DNA from: Lineus longissimus
Lineage: Eukaryota; Nemertea; Pilidiophora; Heteronemertea; Lineidae
Length of the DNA: 64,000 bases
Direction: 5' to 3'
NCBI RefSeq assembly: GCF_910592395.1
Contig: NC_088322.1
Coordinates: 15,929,431 to 15,993,430, forward strand
Part shown: positions 41,601 through 53,700 of the stretch, one piece after another
How the letters are laid out: every line of letters begins with the position of its first letter
How positions within the stretch are numbered: position 1 is the stretch's first letter
Notes under the pieces: generated by a model
Database searches by the model: none
Told to the model about the DNA's origin: nothing
What the model saw: the letters and a program-made list of their open reading frames with translations, nothing else
Made by a program: the position numbers and the translations under genes

Positions 41601-42907
41601 TTGCTAACTTCTTGAACTGGAAAGATAAAATGCCTTCAGGATTCAAAACTAAAGAAAAAGGTAAGTTATTGTGAGAGATTGTGACTCATCTCCAACCTTT
41701 AAACCTCCCTGCTACTAAACGTTCTCTCAATCTCACCTCTTCCTTGGACCATCCCCAGGACCTACTAGGCGGTCACTTCAGCAGTACAACCACTAAAATG
41801 AAGACACCTCTGCTTCACTGGAGTCCGGCTGCTAAAGACACTCTGTGACTGTTAGTACACAAACATGTACACTGCACAGGACCCAGTCTGGTTTCAATCA
41901 CAAGTTGAATTTCCATACCCCCAAATCTGATTTGTAAAACATGTTAATGATTTCTCTTTCTATTCCAGTGTTAGATTCTAAAATCCTAAGTAATAGCACC
42001 AGTGCTGACATGGTGCCGACGTCAAGTCGAGACAGTACACCGAGGAGGTTACAGAAACAGATTGATAAAGCCATCGGGAATCACCGAACAAGCTCGTCGA
42101 ATATCAACGCGGTTGTCGGTGGACTTAATACAAAAGGTGAGAACAGGTTGTAAGCTGCTTCATGTAGTAAACACAAGTTACTGCTGAGTCATAAATTGTG
42201 CCTGGCAGCAATGAGGCTTACTCTAAGTTTCAGTTAGAGAACATCGTATTAACTAGACCCTATATTGACACTTAGATCTGACACGTCTCGTTTCTAACCA
42301 CAGGTTACAGAGCATACGGCGTGCCAACCAATCGCACGGATCTCCCTGCTCCCAGGATCAAGCGTATAGATGACAGAAAGAACTACGGTGACGAGTCAGA
42401 TGCCCACGGTCTCACCAACCCATCCATCTTTACTCGACATGGCGTCTTCGAGAGGGACTTCCTGCGGGGACGGTCCAAGGACGAGGTAAGTTGACGTGAT
42501 TCCATCAGTCCCACCGGTGTTTGAAACTGTGGCCTTACTTTATAGTCCACTGGCAAATGTGCCTGAACCCACCTTGCTCTCTGGTGCCAGATCAAACATA
42601 GAAGATATGGCTGATGAGCAAGAATTTAGATTGAAACATGTGCCTTTGAGAGAAACACGATTTTTTGTTCTCGTGTTCAAAATGACTCTTCTTTCCTTTC
42701 TAGATCAAGTCCATCTTCACCAACATCGGTGTTTGTATGACGGGTCAAACCTTTGAAGAGATCTGGGCCGTGGCAGCATCGAGGCACCCGAAGGGAGAAG
42801 TCAGTGTGGAGTCATTTAGGAACGTGTTGGATATGTGCCAGGCAAACCAAATAATCACCGATCTAGATGCTCTTGAGAAAAGTGGCGGCCAAATGATCGC
42901 TGTATAA
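38673..42907 (+). CDS. EFHB: EF-hand domain-containing family member B, 8 exons
   Basis: EFHB/CFAP21 is a protein of the ciliary doublet-microtubule lumen with C-terminal calcium-binding EF hands. Exons: 38673-38765, 39079-39144, 39410-39740, 40484-40814, 41239-41660, 41969-42136, 42304-42485, 42704-42907; 598 aa, shorter than human (about 830), mostly at the N-terminus. Two canonical EF loops, DKDNSGTIDMKE (347-358) and DSNNDGRIDYGE (383-394), keep every usual Ca-ligand position. The region before them has family-typical stretches such as VGPDHTFGIL and FGIPTPHSNDGRHVRNTM. All junctions are GT-AG with consistent phase. The start is the first in-frame ATG of exon 1; a longer upstream exon cannot be excluded. 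Intron 3 contains an 11-copy minisatellite. Confidence 0.93.
39921..40420. repeat. 46-bp minisatellite in EFHB intron 3, 11 copies
   Basis: Units read ACACGTTCTGTGACAGTCTG then ACTCTGAGGAAGGACATAACGTCCTG. Several copies have CAGAACGT, so that ACAGAACGT and ACGTTCTGT form a 9-bp hairpin across the unit boundary. The array ends about 60 bp before the acceptor of exon 4. All three minus-strand frames are open only because the unit lacks stops. Confidence 0.95.
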
Positions 42908-42992
42908 AATCTGAGATTTTTATTTATTGAGATTTAATTATCGAGATTTTATGGCTTCATTTATAGCCTAACCATCTTATTTTGTGATATCT

Positions 42993-42998
42993 AATAAA
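42993..42998 (+). terminator. Polyadenylation signal of EFHB (AATAAA)
   Basis: AATAAA 86 bp after the EFHB stop codon, in an A/T-rich context. Confidence 0.65.
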
Positions 42999-43537
42999 AC
43001 ATATGACCCCATTTTGTCGCCCTTGTCATATGATCTCCGTCCATTTTCTAATTATTACATCCTTATAACGTTGACATAACAATGATGTTTTAACACTTTC
43101 AAAGTATCCAACTGTAGTGAAAGTGTTCTCAAACTTTCAGATCTGTTGTGGAGTGCCAAGTTCTGATCCGGGGCAAACCTTTTAATCTGGTGCATGAGGC
43201 AACAGCATCAGACAACTGTCTGTGATAATGAAAATACTTTGCTCAAAAAACAAGGTTTACACCTGCAGTAAAGTGTACTATGCAAGTTGATATTATAATC
43301 TGACTGTTGCCAGGAATCTTGTGACGGCATTTTTTCATGTTCATGTGTTATTCAGACTATTATAATCCACCAGTATTTTGAGCAGTCACCTTCAAAGTGA
43401 ATATGTTTACCTCGCTTCCATCATATTTATTCATTTTTATCAAAATCTCACTGTTTTCTATATTTCTGAGATGACAGTTCTACCTGAGGTATTATTTGCT
43501 CTCATTGTATTGCATGTTATCACTGCTGATCAATGTT
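42999..43537. other. Intergenic, nothing identified
   Basis: A/T-rich flank between the EFHB 3' end and the 59-bp array; no coding or repeat signal. Confidence 0.4.
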
Positions 43538-44127
43538 GTGCCTTCACAAGGCCATGTGTCTCCACATTGCGAGCCTGTCTCACCATGTCCACGTCAGTGC
43601 CTTCACAAGGCCACGTGTCTCCACATTGCGAGCCTGTCTCACCATGTCCACGTCAGTGCCTTCACAAGGCCACGCGTCTCCACATTGCGAGCCTGTCTCA
43701 CCATGTCCACGTCAGTGCCTTCACAAGGCCACGCGTCTCCACATTGCGAGCCTGTCTCACCATGTCCACGTCAGTGCCTTCACAAGGCCACGCGTCTCCA
43801 CATTGCGAGCCTGTCTCACCATGTCCACGTCAGTGCCTTCACAAGGCCACGCGTCTCCACATTGCGAGCCTGTCTCACCATGTCCACTTCAGTGCCTTCA
43901 CAAGGCCACGTGTCTCCACATTGCGAGCCTGTCTCACCATGTCCACTTCAGTGCCTTCACAAGGCCACGTGTCTCCACATTGCGAGCCTGTCTCACCATG
44001 TCCACTTCAGTGCCTTCACAAGGCCACGTGTCTCCACATTGCGAGCCTGTCTCACCATGTCCACGTCAGTGCCTTCACAAGGCCACGTGTCTCCACATTG
44101 CGAGCCTGTCTCACCATGTCCACTTCA
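43538..44127. repeat. 59-bp minisatellite, 10 copies
   Basis: Ten exact-length units GTGCCTTCACAAGGCCACGT...GTCTCACCATGTCCACGTCA. Variants CACGTG/CACGCG and CACGTC/CACTTC are distributed in blocks. The unit has no stop in any plus frame, so frames of 219-267 codons run through; they begin and end in unique sequence without splice or domain support. Confidence 0.96.
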
Positions 44128-44953
44128 GTGCCTTCACATTTACAGATTATGTACAAACTGTCTCAAGATATAACTTTATAGCTTTCTCATGATGGCATAT
44201 AGAGCTCACTAGGCCGGTGTAAAAGATACATGTACCAGTTGGTCAATTCAAATCACACGTGTTCACATTAGTATTCCATGTCAGTATTCCGTCATGTTTT
44301 GTGTGCTAATAGTCAGTTGTCTTTTCGAGTTTGTTTGTGTTTGTTAGTTTTATTGATAAAGACAAAGCCTTTCGACTCTTGGATAGTAAACCATGCTTTC
44401 TAGTCTGTTAGGACAATGGTGATCAAACCAAGCTTACAAACCGACTCTCTTTTTGTTTTTTTCGAGAGCGAGGTCTTTATCTTAGCGTTTGTGATATTTT
44501 AGTCGTGAATTTTCACTTGTACCTGAATCAAATTGAGTATTATTTAGTCAAATGTAAATAGTGTGTGCATATTTTAGTCGCTGAAACTGATTTAAAGAGA
44601 TTGGCTCTAAAAGTTAGTTAGTTATTGCTAGCCTTTGATGCTGTACATTTCTAATGCATTTCCATTCTAAACTTAAAGGGAGACTTTAGGCTGGAGAGTG
44701 GGCCGGATGAAGTGACATGAAGTTGTCATATAGGTGTTTTGAAAGGGATTCTTTAATTGTGACTTTTTCACTCAGATGTAAATAGTGTGTCATGTCATGC
44801 TGCTCTTTTAGAGTGTGGAATTTTTCTATTTGTTTGTTGTTTTTTAAATAGCATTATGTAAATGTGATCAATGAGATATTTTTGGTGCCGGGATTTACTA
44901 GTTTTAGCACAATTTTTACTGCACAAATTAATCAGTGTCCATCATGCAGGTTC
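44128..44953. other. Intergenic, nothing identified
   Basis: A/T-rich sequence with no supported exon. Confidence 0.4.
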
Positions 44954-45208
44954 TTATATAACCTGACCCCCGTCCACTGCAACTAAACTACTATTCCACA
45001 CCTTGACATTGCTATCTTGGTTAGAGGTAGAGCTTACTCATATAACCTGACCCCCGTCCACTGCAACTAAACTACAATTCCACACCTTGACATTGCTATC
45101 TTGGTTAGAGGTAGAGCTTACTCATATAACCTGACCCCCGTCCACTGCAACTAAACTACAATTCCACACCTTGACATTGCTATCTTGGTTAGAGGTAGAG
45201 CTTACTCA
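44954..45208. repeat. 84-bp tandem repeat, 3 copies
   Basis: Units start TATATAACCTGACCCCCGTC and end GGTAGAGCTTACTC; copies at about 44955, 45039 and 45123 with a single substitution (CTACTATT to CTACAATT). Confidence 0.93.
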
Positions 45209-45402
45209 GCTTTCCAAGATTGCTCCTTGATTGATAAATCATGAGAAGACTTCAAGTCATCTCCAGCAAAATCCACATATGTATTGAAAAACTGCTGAAG
45301 CCCCTCGTCTGTGATATCATTCTGCCAAGTTTTATTATTAATAAAAGATACCTTGACCAAATACAACCTGTTCTTATTTAATACTAGTAAAGTACCTGCC
45401 AA
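45202..45402 (-). other. Unassigned 66-codon open frame
   Basis: Protein-like composition (for example DITDEGLQQFFNTYVDFAGD) ending in a stop at the edge of the 84-bp repeat; AATAAA-like signals occur nearby on the same strand. No domain recognised and no clear partner exon. It could be a 3' exon of an unrecognised gene, a transposon relic or chance. Confidence 0.2.
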
Positions 45403-46362
45403 TGATGCTTTCAGTGGACAGTGAGATACGGACTACAGGACTGAAGCTTGAGGGATGGATGGGGCAGGATTTGTCGGGACGATGGCCATATCCAGTTGGC
45501 ACGTTTGGCCAGATCCTGGCAGTCATTGACAGCATAGCGGGTACTAGCCATACCACGAGTCAACGGACCAAGGAGGGACCACCTCCAGGTACCGGTAGAT
45601 CACCTCCTCTCGGCAGGTAGCTTGGTCAATAACTAACACACTACAAAGTATACTTCAACTCTTTGTTTAGTCAGCAAATGCAACATGTACATGGTTATAT
45701 ACAAAAATTCTACAATGTATAAACTATACAAGGTTGAGTGTAAATACATGAATTAACAAAGCTTTAAAATCCCCTTCATGTACACAAGTTTTATAAACGG
45801 TAAAATCATGATTGGAAACGTTTGCATAAAGAGGCTGGTCACTTAAAATCTTACCCCAATCAGCATGGTGAGGTACGCTCAACATGACCCCCCACGATTG
45901 GACGTACTCTTTCATTCAAGTCATGATTCAAAAGGGTAAGAAATAATCTTGAAAATGTTTGCATAAAGAGCCCCACCCCCTAAAACCTCAACCCTTACAG
46001 CAGTAAAACTATCAAATGGTATAAAAGTACTCTCAAAACGACAACTTTAAATACTGTGCTGTGATAATAAGTGTCGACGAACATCTCTATCTTACTACCC
46101 GCTAATATCAATATCAGATCCACACAAAACCTCATCCGAGGGAATCATTGTGACCCAACCCAGATGTTAATCTACCTGCCATGCACTCACACAATCAGTA
46201 GTATTACCGGGATATTGCATCATTTTGAGGACAGCATATCTTGTACTATTTTGATTCTTTCTATTAAACAGGACTAGCACTAACATTAACAATGTGACAG
46301 AGATCAGCCAACAGTAAGCTTGTTTGTCAGTGTGTGTTTATCAGATCTTGCTATAGGTACTT
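45403..46362. other. Intergenic, nothing identified
   Basis: Open frames at 45402-45620 (+) and 45374-45556 (-) overlap and lack domains. The TTTGCATAAAGAG motif occurs twice (45820 and 45958), suggesting a small duplication. Confidence 0.35.
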
Positions 46363-47650
46363 GGCTGACCTCTTGTCACTGGACTGTAATAGCATGGTCA
46401 CAATGTTACACAGCCCTGGGCTGACCTCTTGTCTCTGGACTGTAATAGCATGGTCACAATGTTACACAGCCCTGGGCTGACCTCTTGTCACTGGACTGTA
46501 ATAGCATGGTCACAATGTTACACAGCCCTGGGCTGACCTCTTGTCTCTGGACTGTAATAGCATGGTCACAATGTTACACAGCCCTGGGCTGACCTCTTGT
46601 CTCTGGACTGTAATAGCATGGTCACAATGTTACACAGCCCTGGGCTGACCTCTTGTCTCTGGACTGTAATAGCATGGTCACAATGTTACACAGCCCTGGG
46701 CTGACCTCTTGTCTCTGGACTGTAATAGCATGGTCACAATGTTACACAGCCCTGGGCTGACCTCTTGTCACTGGACTGTAATAGCATGGTCACAATGTTA
46801 CACAGCCCTGGGTTGACCTCTTGTCTCTGGACTGTAATAGCATGGTCACAATGTTACACAGCCCTGGGCTGACCTCTTGTCTCTGGACTGTAATAGCATG
46901 GTCACAATGTTACACAGCCCTGGGCTGACCTCTTGTCACTGGACTGTAATAGCATGGTCACAATGTTACACAGCCCTGGGTTGACCTCTTGTCTCTGGAC
47001 TGTAATAGCATGGTCACAATGTTACACAGCCCTGGGCTGACCTCTTGTCTCTGGACTGTAATAGCATGGTCACAATGTTACACAGCCCTGGGTTGACCTC
47101 TTGTCTCTGGACTGTAATAGCATGGTCACAATGTTACACAGCCCTGGGCTGACCTCTTGTCTCTGGACTGTAATAGCATGGTCACAATGTTACACAGCCC
47201 TGGGTTGACCTCTTGTCACTGGACTGTAATAGCATGGTCACAATGTTACACAGCCCTGGGCTGACCTCTTGTCTCTGGACTGTAATAGCATGGTCACAAT
47301 GTTACACAGCCCTGGGTTGACCTCTTGTCTCTGGACTGTAATAGCATGGTCACAATGTTACACAGCCCTGGGCTGACCTCTTGTCTCTGGACTGTAATAG
47401 CATGGTCACAATGTTACACAGCCCTGGGTTGACCTCTTGTCTCTGGACTGTAATAGCATGGTCACAATGTTACACAGCCCTGGGCTGACCTCTTGTCTCT
47501 GGACTGTAATAGCATGGTCACAATGTTACACAGCCCTGGGCTGACCTCTTGTCTCTGGACTGTAATAGCATGGTCACAATGTTACACAGCCCTGGGCTGA
47601 CCTCTTGTCACTGGACTGTAATAGCATGGTCACAATGTTACACAGCCCTG
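46363..47650. repeat. 56-bp minisatellite, 23 copies
   Basis: Exactly 23 units of 56 bp, GGCTGACCTCTTGTCTCTGG...TTACACAGCCCTG. Two variable sites (GGCTGACC/GGTTGACC and GTCTCTGG/GTCACTGG) divide the copies into types that recur in runs. It ends 90 bp beyond the inversin stop codon, so it may lie within that gene's 3'UTR. Confidence 0.97.
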
Positions 47651-47740
47651 GGCAGCCAGTGTCATAGTGAACCCATCATTCTGTGATGACCCTAAATCAT
47701 CCCTAATTTGGCACTTTTCATTCCACGATCCAAACCCAAG

Positions 47741-50700
47741 TTAGAATTCTCTCATGTTGTATGACCATGTCTTTGAACGATCTGCTTTGTCCGATAACTT
47801 GACCCCGTGGAGTTCCTCTGCAATATCAATGAGACCATATGAGATGAGAACGAAACAGAGAAAGCTAAACAATCAGTAAGGAGGTAATCAATGGTGGCGT
47901 TCAGTGCACTACGATAACTTACTGGAAGCCTCATCTGTGACATGACACCAACCCTCACTCTCTCGCTTCATGGAGAACGGGCGAACCCTCGTACTGTTAT
48001 CGTTCATGTACGTCAGTCTGGAAGATCCTCGTCTTGCCACTAGGGGGTGATACTGGTCAACGGCAAAGTTGAAAGACAGGGCTGCAGAGAAAAGAAACAA
48101 AACAAGACACTGTAGAAAGAGAAACTGACGTTTTGAGTCAACAGATTTTCTATTTGGACAATGTGATTGGGTCAAGAAGTACACCAGTGTAATGAAGATC
48201 TTGCACACCCTTGGCTGGTTTAGAAATATGGACAGCCATACTATAGCATTCGAAGACCTCACAGTGCCACAAAATGACACTATCACAGGATCCCTGTCAA
48301 TTAGAGACATTCCTTGTCAAATGTCTTGGAGACATTGTTGAGAAATTCACTCACCAGCTGGGGAAGGAATATATTTGAACCACGAAGGTCGAACTGGAGG
48401 ATGTAGTTTGGGATGCCATACCGGAACCTGGAGCTCTTCACCTGGAGAGAACAGAGACAGAATATGGGAGATATTCTATTGTAAGAGCCCACATTGGAAA
48501 ATTTGGTTTCGACATTATCCAGGCCAGTTTAATTCCATTACCACTTCCTCTGAAAATGATGAAAATGCTGATTCCTTGTAGCAGGTGGTGCCAGGGCAAG
48601 TTCAACACTCAATCAACAGGTGTTACCTCTTCACCACGCTCAATTCCTCAATTCTAATTGGGCCAAGCTTCTGATAAGAATTGCTCCAAGATTTCCACTC
48701 ACAATAGATATCCCTGAGCATAGCTCGCTGCTTTGTCGCGATCACTTCTGGATCCCACATGTGCATGATGTGACGACTCCTGGGTGTCAGCGACCGCATC
48801 AGTTTGCGGCGGTAATACTTCCTCCAAGCGAGCTGTATCGTCAGAGCGGCAATCTGTCTGTACCACTCCTCTTCTCCGGCCGCTAACCGCTTTGTTCGGA
48901 TGTTATCGGCGGCTTTTTTCATCAGACCTTTCTTGAAATAGAGATAACTGAAAGATGAAGAGGCCAGATGAAAACATGAGTGACAGTGGTTTGATTTCAG
49001 TATGAAAAGACAAGTGACAGCTAAGTCAGATCACCTGGCCTCAGCTGGTCAGAGACAACAGTGACTGTGAATATATCCATACTTGGTGACATCCATTAGA
49101 GCAGAAGAGGAAGTATTGTTCTTACTATCTCCAACACCTCTGTATAACGACTGCGGCCTTCCATTTCCGTCGGAACTCAGCCTGCCTCATTCTCTCCGCG
49201 TCAACAATCTCCTTCTTCTCCTGTCGTTTGATCAGAATCTTCTCCTCCTCCGTCAATTCCTTGTTTCGTTTCTTCCGCGATGACCTCACCATCCCCGATC
49301 CTGTCGTCCCTGATCCTGTCATGCTCACTGTCTCCACTCGAGGTGTCGTACTCGGTGTTGATGGTTTCTGTACCGTCGCGCTTGAAGCTCTTGACTGCGC
49401 CACCTGGCTCTTTTCCTCCTCCCTACGCCGTCGTTCTTCAACCTCACGTTTATTACGGATATCTTCTTTCTTCTTGTACTCTTCCTCGGCACGTTTCCTG
49501 AAAATGTCCCAAACGTTTTCAAAACATCTCAGCAACGACACAAACTTTCACTTGCAATGACAAGAGCCCTGAGTTTTGGCAAATCAATAGGGCCATAACG
49601 CTAAGTTGCTGCTGTAAATGAAAAGTAAGAACCAAAGAAACAAAGTAACATAATGGTAAACAATCCAAATCACCTGTTTACCTAACGACTTATTGGTAAC
49701 CCATAGCAACCTACTTGGCAGCATCCTTCCTGAGCTGGTCATGTTTCATCAGGAGTTTCTTCCGTTCCAAGAACGTCTTCCGCACCCGGAAACCTCGGAA
49801 GTACGACTGGATCTTTGCTGCGGCGATTTCCTGGATGCCAGAGATTGAAAGACCACCTTGCTCCATCATGAACTGGGCGACATCATGATGTTCCCCTATC
49901 AGGGCGTAGTCCAGAGGTGTGTACCTGCAGTGAAAGAAGAGGTTGAATGGTCACCTAGCAACACAATAGCAACCATGACTCTTGCCTCACAACAAGAGGT
50001 AATGTAGTTAAATTCTTTGTCAATTTCGCGACAGATGAACCTTTTAAAACTGCTGTATTCGGTACCATTTTGTGGTCATGAATTTCTTTGCCGATATCTT
50101 GTATGACATGACACATACCTGTCCTCTGTGAACTCCATGTGGTTGGGGAAGGCATGATATTCCAGTAGCAGCTTGACAGCATCCAGGTGACCTTTACTGC
50201 AACCCCAGTGGAGCGCTGTCATGCCCTTAAAATAACCAAATACAAAATAAGAGAATGTTTTGACTCTGCCGACCTCACAGCGACAAAGTCAATTCTGTCT
50301 TATGAAGGGTTAACGTAGCTCACCAGATTAGCTAATCTGTTTTACACAGTCACACCAACAACATCTTGATAACAAATGGATTCAGACTTCTATCATATCT
50401 GTCTGGTCCAGACTGGCTATGCAATCAGAACATCAATAACCGTAAGACCACAACAATGACACTGCAACAAATTTGCAGCATGGAGGATTTTATAATCTGT
50501 GCAGGAAACTCTCATTCATCGGCCAAAGGGAAATTTTTAACTTGGCCACATGAATGCTAATACCGGGGCTGCTATTCAAAGTGGCCATTCATTCCTAGTC
50601 GTACCTCATTGTCCTGAGCGTTGGGGTCTGACTGGTGTTCTATCAACACAGACATACAGTTGACGAAGCCGCCGTACGCCGCACACTGGAGGGGCGTCCG

Positions 50701-53700
50701 TCTGAAGATAATTATACTATTACTTTATAGAACGAGAGGCATGAAATAAAAGTGGCTCTAGGCAGAAAGTACTGGTGGTCTCTAGGTTACTACTATCAAG
50801 TATAGATTCTCTAATCCATACTTGCAACTTTGGATATTGGGAAACTGGTTTTGGTTTGACTGCGTCATAAAGATATACCTTGTACGTGCATGAATGTCCA
50901 ATGTGCTGTGAGATATTAGAGACAGCGATTGGCATCTTTCTCATCATTTTTGGCCAAGAGTTTCACCTTCTTTGTTACTCACCCAGACAGGTCCCGGATG
51001 TTTGGATCAACGCCGTATTTGATGAGGATCTGGCAGATGTAGGCATGGCCACCAAGGGCAGCCCTGGAACATGTAATGGCAGACTCGAAGAAATAATATC
51101 ACCACAAAAACAAACTGAGTCACTGATGCTCCTGACCACTTCATGGTGGAGACAGGAAATCTCATTAGTTATTGAGGGCCTCTTGGCTACAGTCATGTCA
51201 GAGGAGAAAATGTGAACAACGTCAACTTACCAATGAAGAGGAGATCGGCCATCTTGATCCAGCATATCGACCCTCGCGCCCAGATCAATCAGCGTCTGCA
51301 CCACATCTGTGTGTCCCATCTCACATGCCCGGAATAACGGTGTGTGTTTCATGAGATCGGTGCCGTCAATGGAAGCCTTGGCGGCGAGGAGTAGTTTCAC
51401 GGTGGTCGCATGTCCTGCCACTGCCGCAGCGTGAAGGGCTGTACCACCATTCTTATCCACCTCGTGGATGTCACCACCATATTTCACCCACGTTTCTATG
51501 ACGTCATTGGCTCCCTTCCCGGCCGCCCACATAAATGCTGTCCGTCCATCTACGTCCGGTTCGTCACGGATTTCTCGCCGTTTTAGGAAGACTTCGACTG
51601 TTTCCTGAAGAGAGCAACTATATGTTTAGAGTTAATTTTCCCTTGATCTCTTTATCATGTGAAGAAAACATATTCTGCTCAATCAAGGTGTCCCCATCAA
51701 GTCAGACGCTCATATTGATATGGCCAAGAAGAGAGAAAAGTTGGTAAGTTGGGGCAAAATGCCAGATGATGGGTCAGGCTTCCAACCATCAAACGATCCA
51801 AGAACCACAAGCCTTTTGCATTTGAAGCATTATCTGATTCATGAAGGATAAGTCTCCGAAGATCACCACTTCAGCATTTATACTCACAGAATAATTATTT
51901 TGTGCAGCGTAGTGTAAAGGTGTTGCCCCATTGGAGTCAGAGCTGGAATAGTCAGCGTTTCTGTTGAGGAGGAGATTGACGATGTTGGCGTGGCCGAGAA
52001 CAGCTGCCCAGTGGAGCGGGGTGCGAAACATGTTATCAAGAGCAGAGACGCTACATTTCTCAAGGGAAGTCTGGAAAGGATCAAGTGGAATGACTGTAGT
52101 ATATGCGACATGTCAATTTGTGATTGAGATAATCTAACAAATATCACTCTCTTACATTTGACAGTTGTTTCTGGGATTACTTACAAAGTGTTCTTGAAAA
52201 TAAGCCATAATTTCAGACCGTAAGGTTTGTGCAAATCCAACTGACATACACACTCACCAGGGCATCACAGACCGCCTCGTTGCCGTCTGCCACAGCAAGA
52301 TGGAGGGCTGTCCGCCCTTCATAGTCTTGCCAGTTGATCACACTTGGGGCAGTCTCCTGAAAACAAGGTCAACATGTCAGCTAACATTCAATCTCATGGA
52401 ACTGTAACAGCATGGAAGAGAGACCATGTTTAGTTAGGCCCAGGGTAGGTGATTATGTGTCAGCCTCTTGCTAGAATGACTCCTTTAACTTTGACTATCT
52501 TTCTTGCCAAAACAGGGGACACAGAGAGATGAACCACAGCTTGGATGTTATCTCAAACAAAATGTTAAAATCATAGACCAGTCAGCATTGTTTCTTGCAT
52601 TATCTTAAGTTAGTAACTGGCGCTGGTTAACATGGTTCTAGAGATAATGTAGTTTTAGGAACTCGACATTGTTGTAGTGGTGTACTCACCAATAACAAGT
52701 TGACACAGTTAACCGCCTGCGAATCGTGGCTACTCGCAGCCCAGTGAAGTGGTGTCTTCCCCTCAGTATCTGGGATACCGATGTTGGAGTCCTGTTTGAT
52801 CAGCATCTTGATGTGTTCCAGGTTTCCGTAGGAGGAACTCCAGTGGAGGGCAGTTCGCTGCAAGATTCAGACAGTAAATTACATCTTCAGTTAGTCGTTC
52901 TGAAATGTTCATGCGAGCGATTCTTGCATGGCAAACAGAGCAAAGGGACTTACCCAAGATTACAAATGAAGTATCAGTGTCACTGTCAGTACTGAACCAA
53001 TGATGTTTGGATGCCAAGTCCTTAGACCATGTACCTCCCCAGGATCTGAATCCAAAACGAAGACGAACTGGAAATTCGATATGAATATGATAGGTGTGTG
53101 CCGATTCTTACCTTATTCTTATCCTGATCATCGATCTCTCCAATGCCAACATGTTTCATCAACAGTGCGAGACATTTGGGTGACTTGTGGCGCGTTGAGA
53201 GATGAAGCGGTGTCTGCCCCTCGTTATCCTTCTCCTTCCAGAGGGCCCCCTTGGAGAGCAACACACGCAGTAACTTAAAGTTACCCTAGAAACAAAACAA
53301 CATTGAGACTAGCAAAATAACATGCCAAGTTTCAATGCACTGGCTTGTGTAATAACTTCACAACAGCATGAAGCATGCCCCCCCCCCCTGATTGTCATGA
53401 TATAAACAGCCCCAGCACTCAATGGGTTAAAATCTCCATGCCATTGCTATACCAAACACTATCCAACAAGCTATGACCCCATTTGCAATATTTCAATACT
53501 CCTATAGTTTGTTTACTTTTTAGCTCAGGAGGAAATATGAATATACTGGAATAATGGACAGAATTTATTGAATGGAAAATCTCATGCGTCTTAAACAATG
53601 TTGACTTTGATTTAGAATTCTTTCACAGGAAATGATGCCCACTGAAAATATCAGAAGGGCTGTAGTTGCTCGAGGCCAAAGGGCTATAGCCGTAATGTAC

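Noticed and set aside
43378-44192. Long repetitive ORFs (219-267 codons) as a Cys/His-rich protein gene
   Set aside because: Three overlapping frames are equally open because the 59-bp unit has no stops; there is no start context, domain or splice support.
49125-49160. Alternative inversin exon 13 donor at CAGAG/GTGTTG
   Set aside because: It would break the IQ motif; the donor GATA/GTAAGA gives WRYYLYFKKG with correct phase to the next exon.
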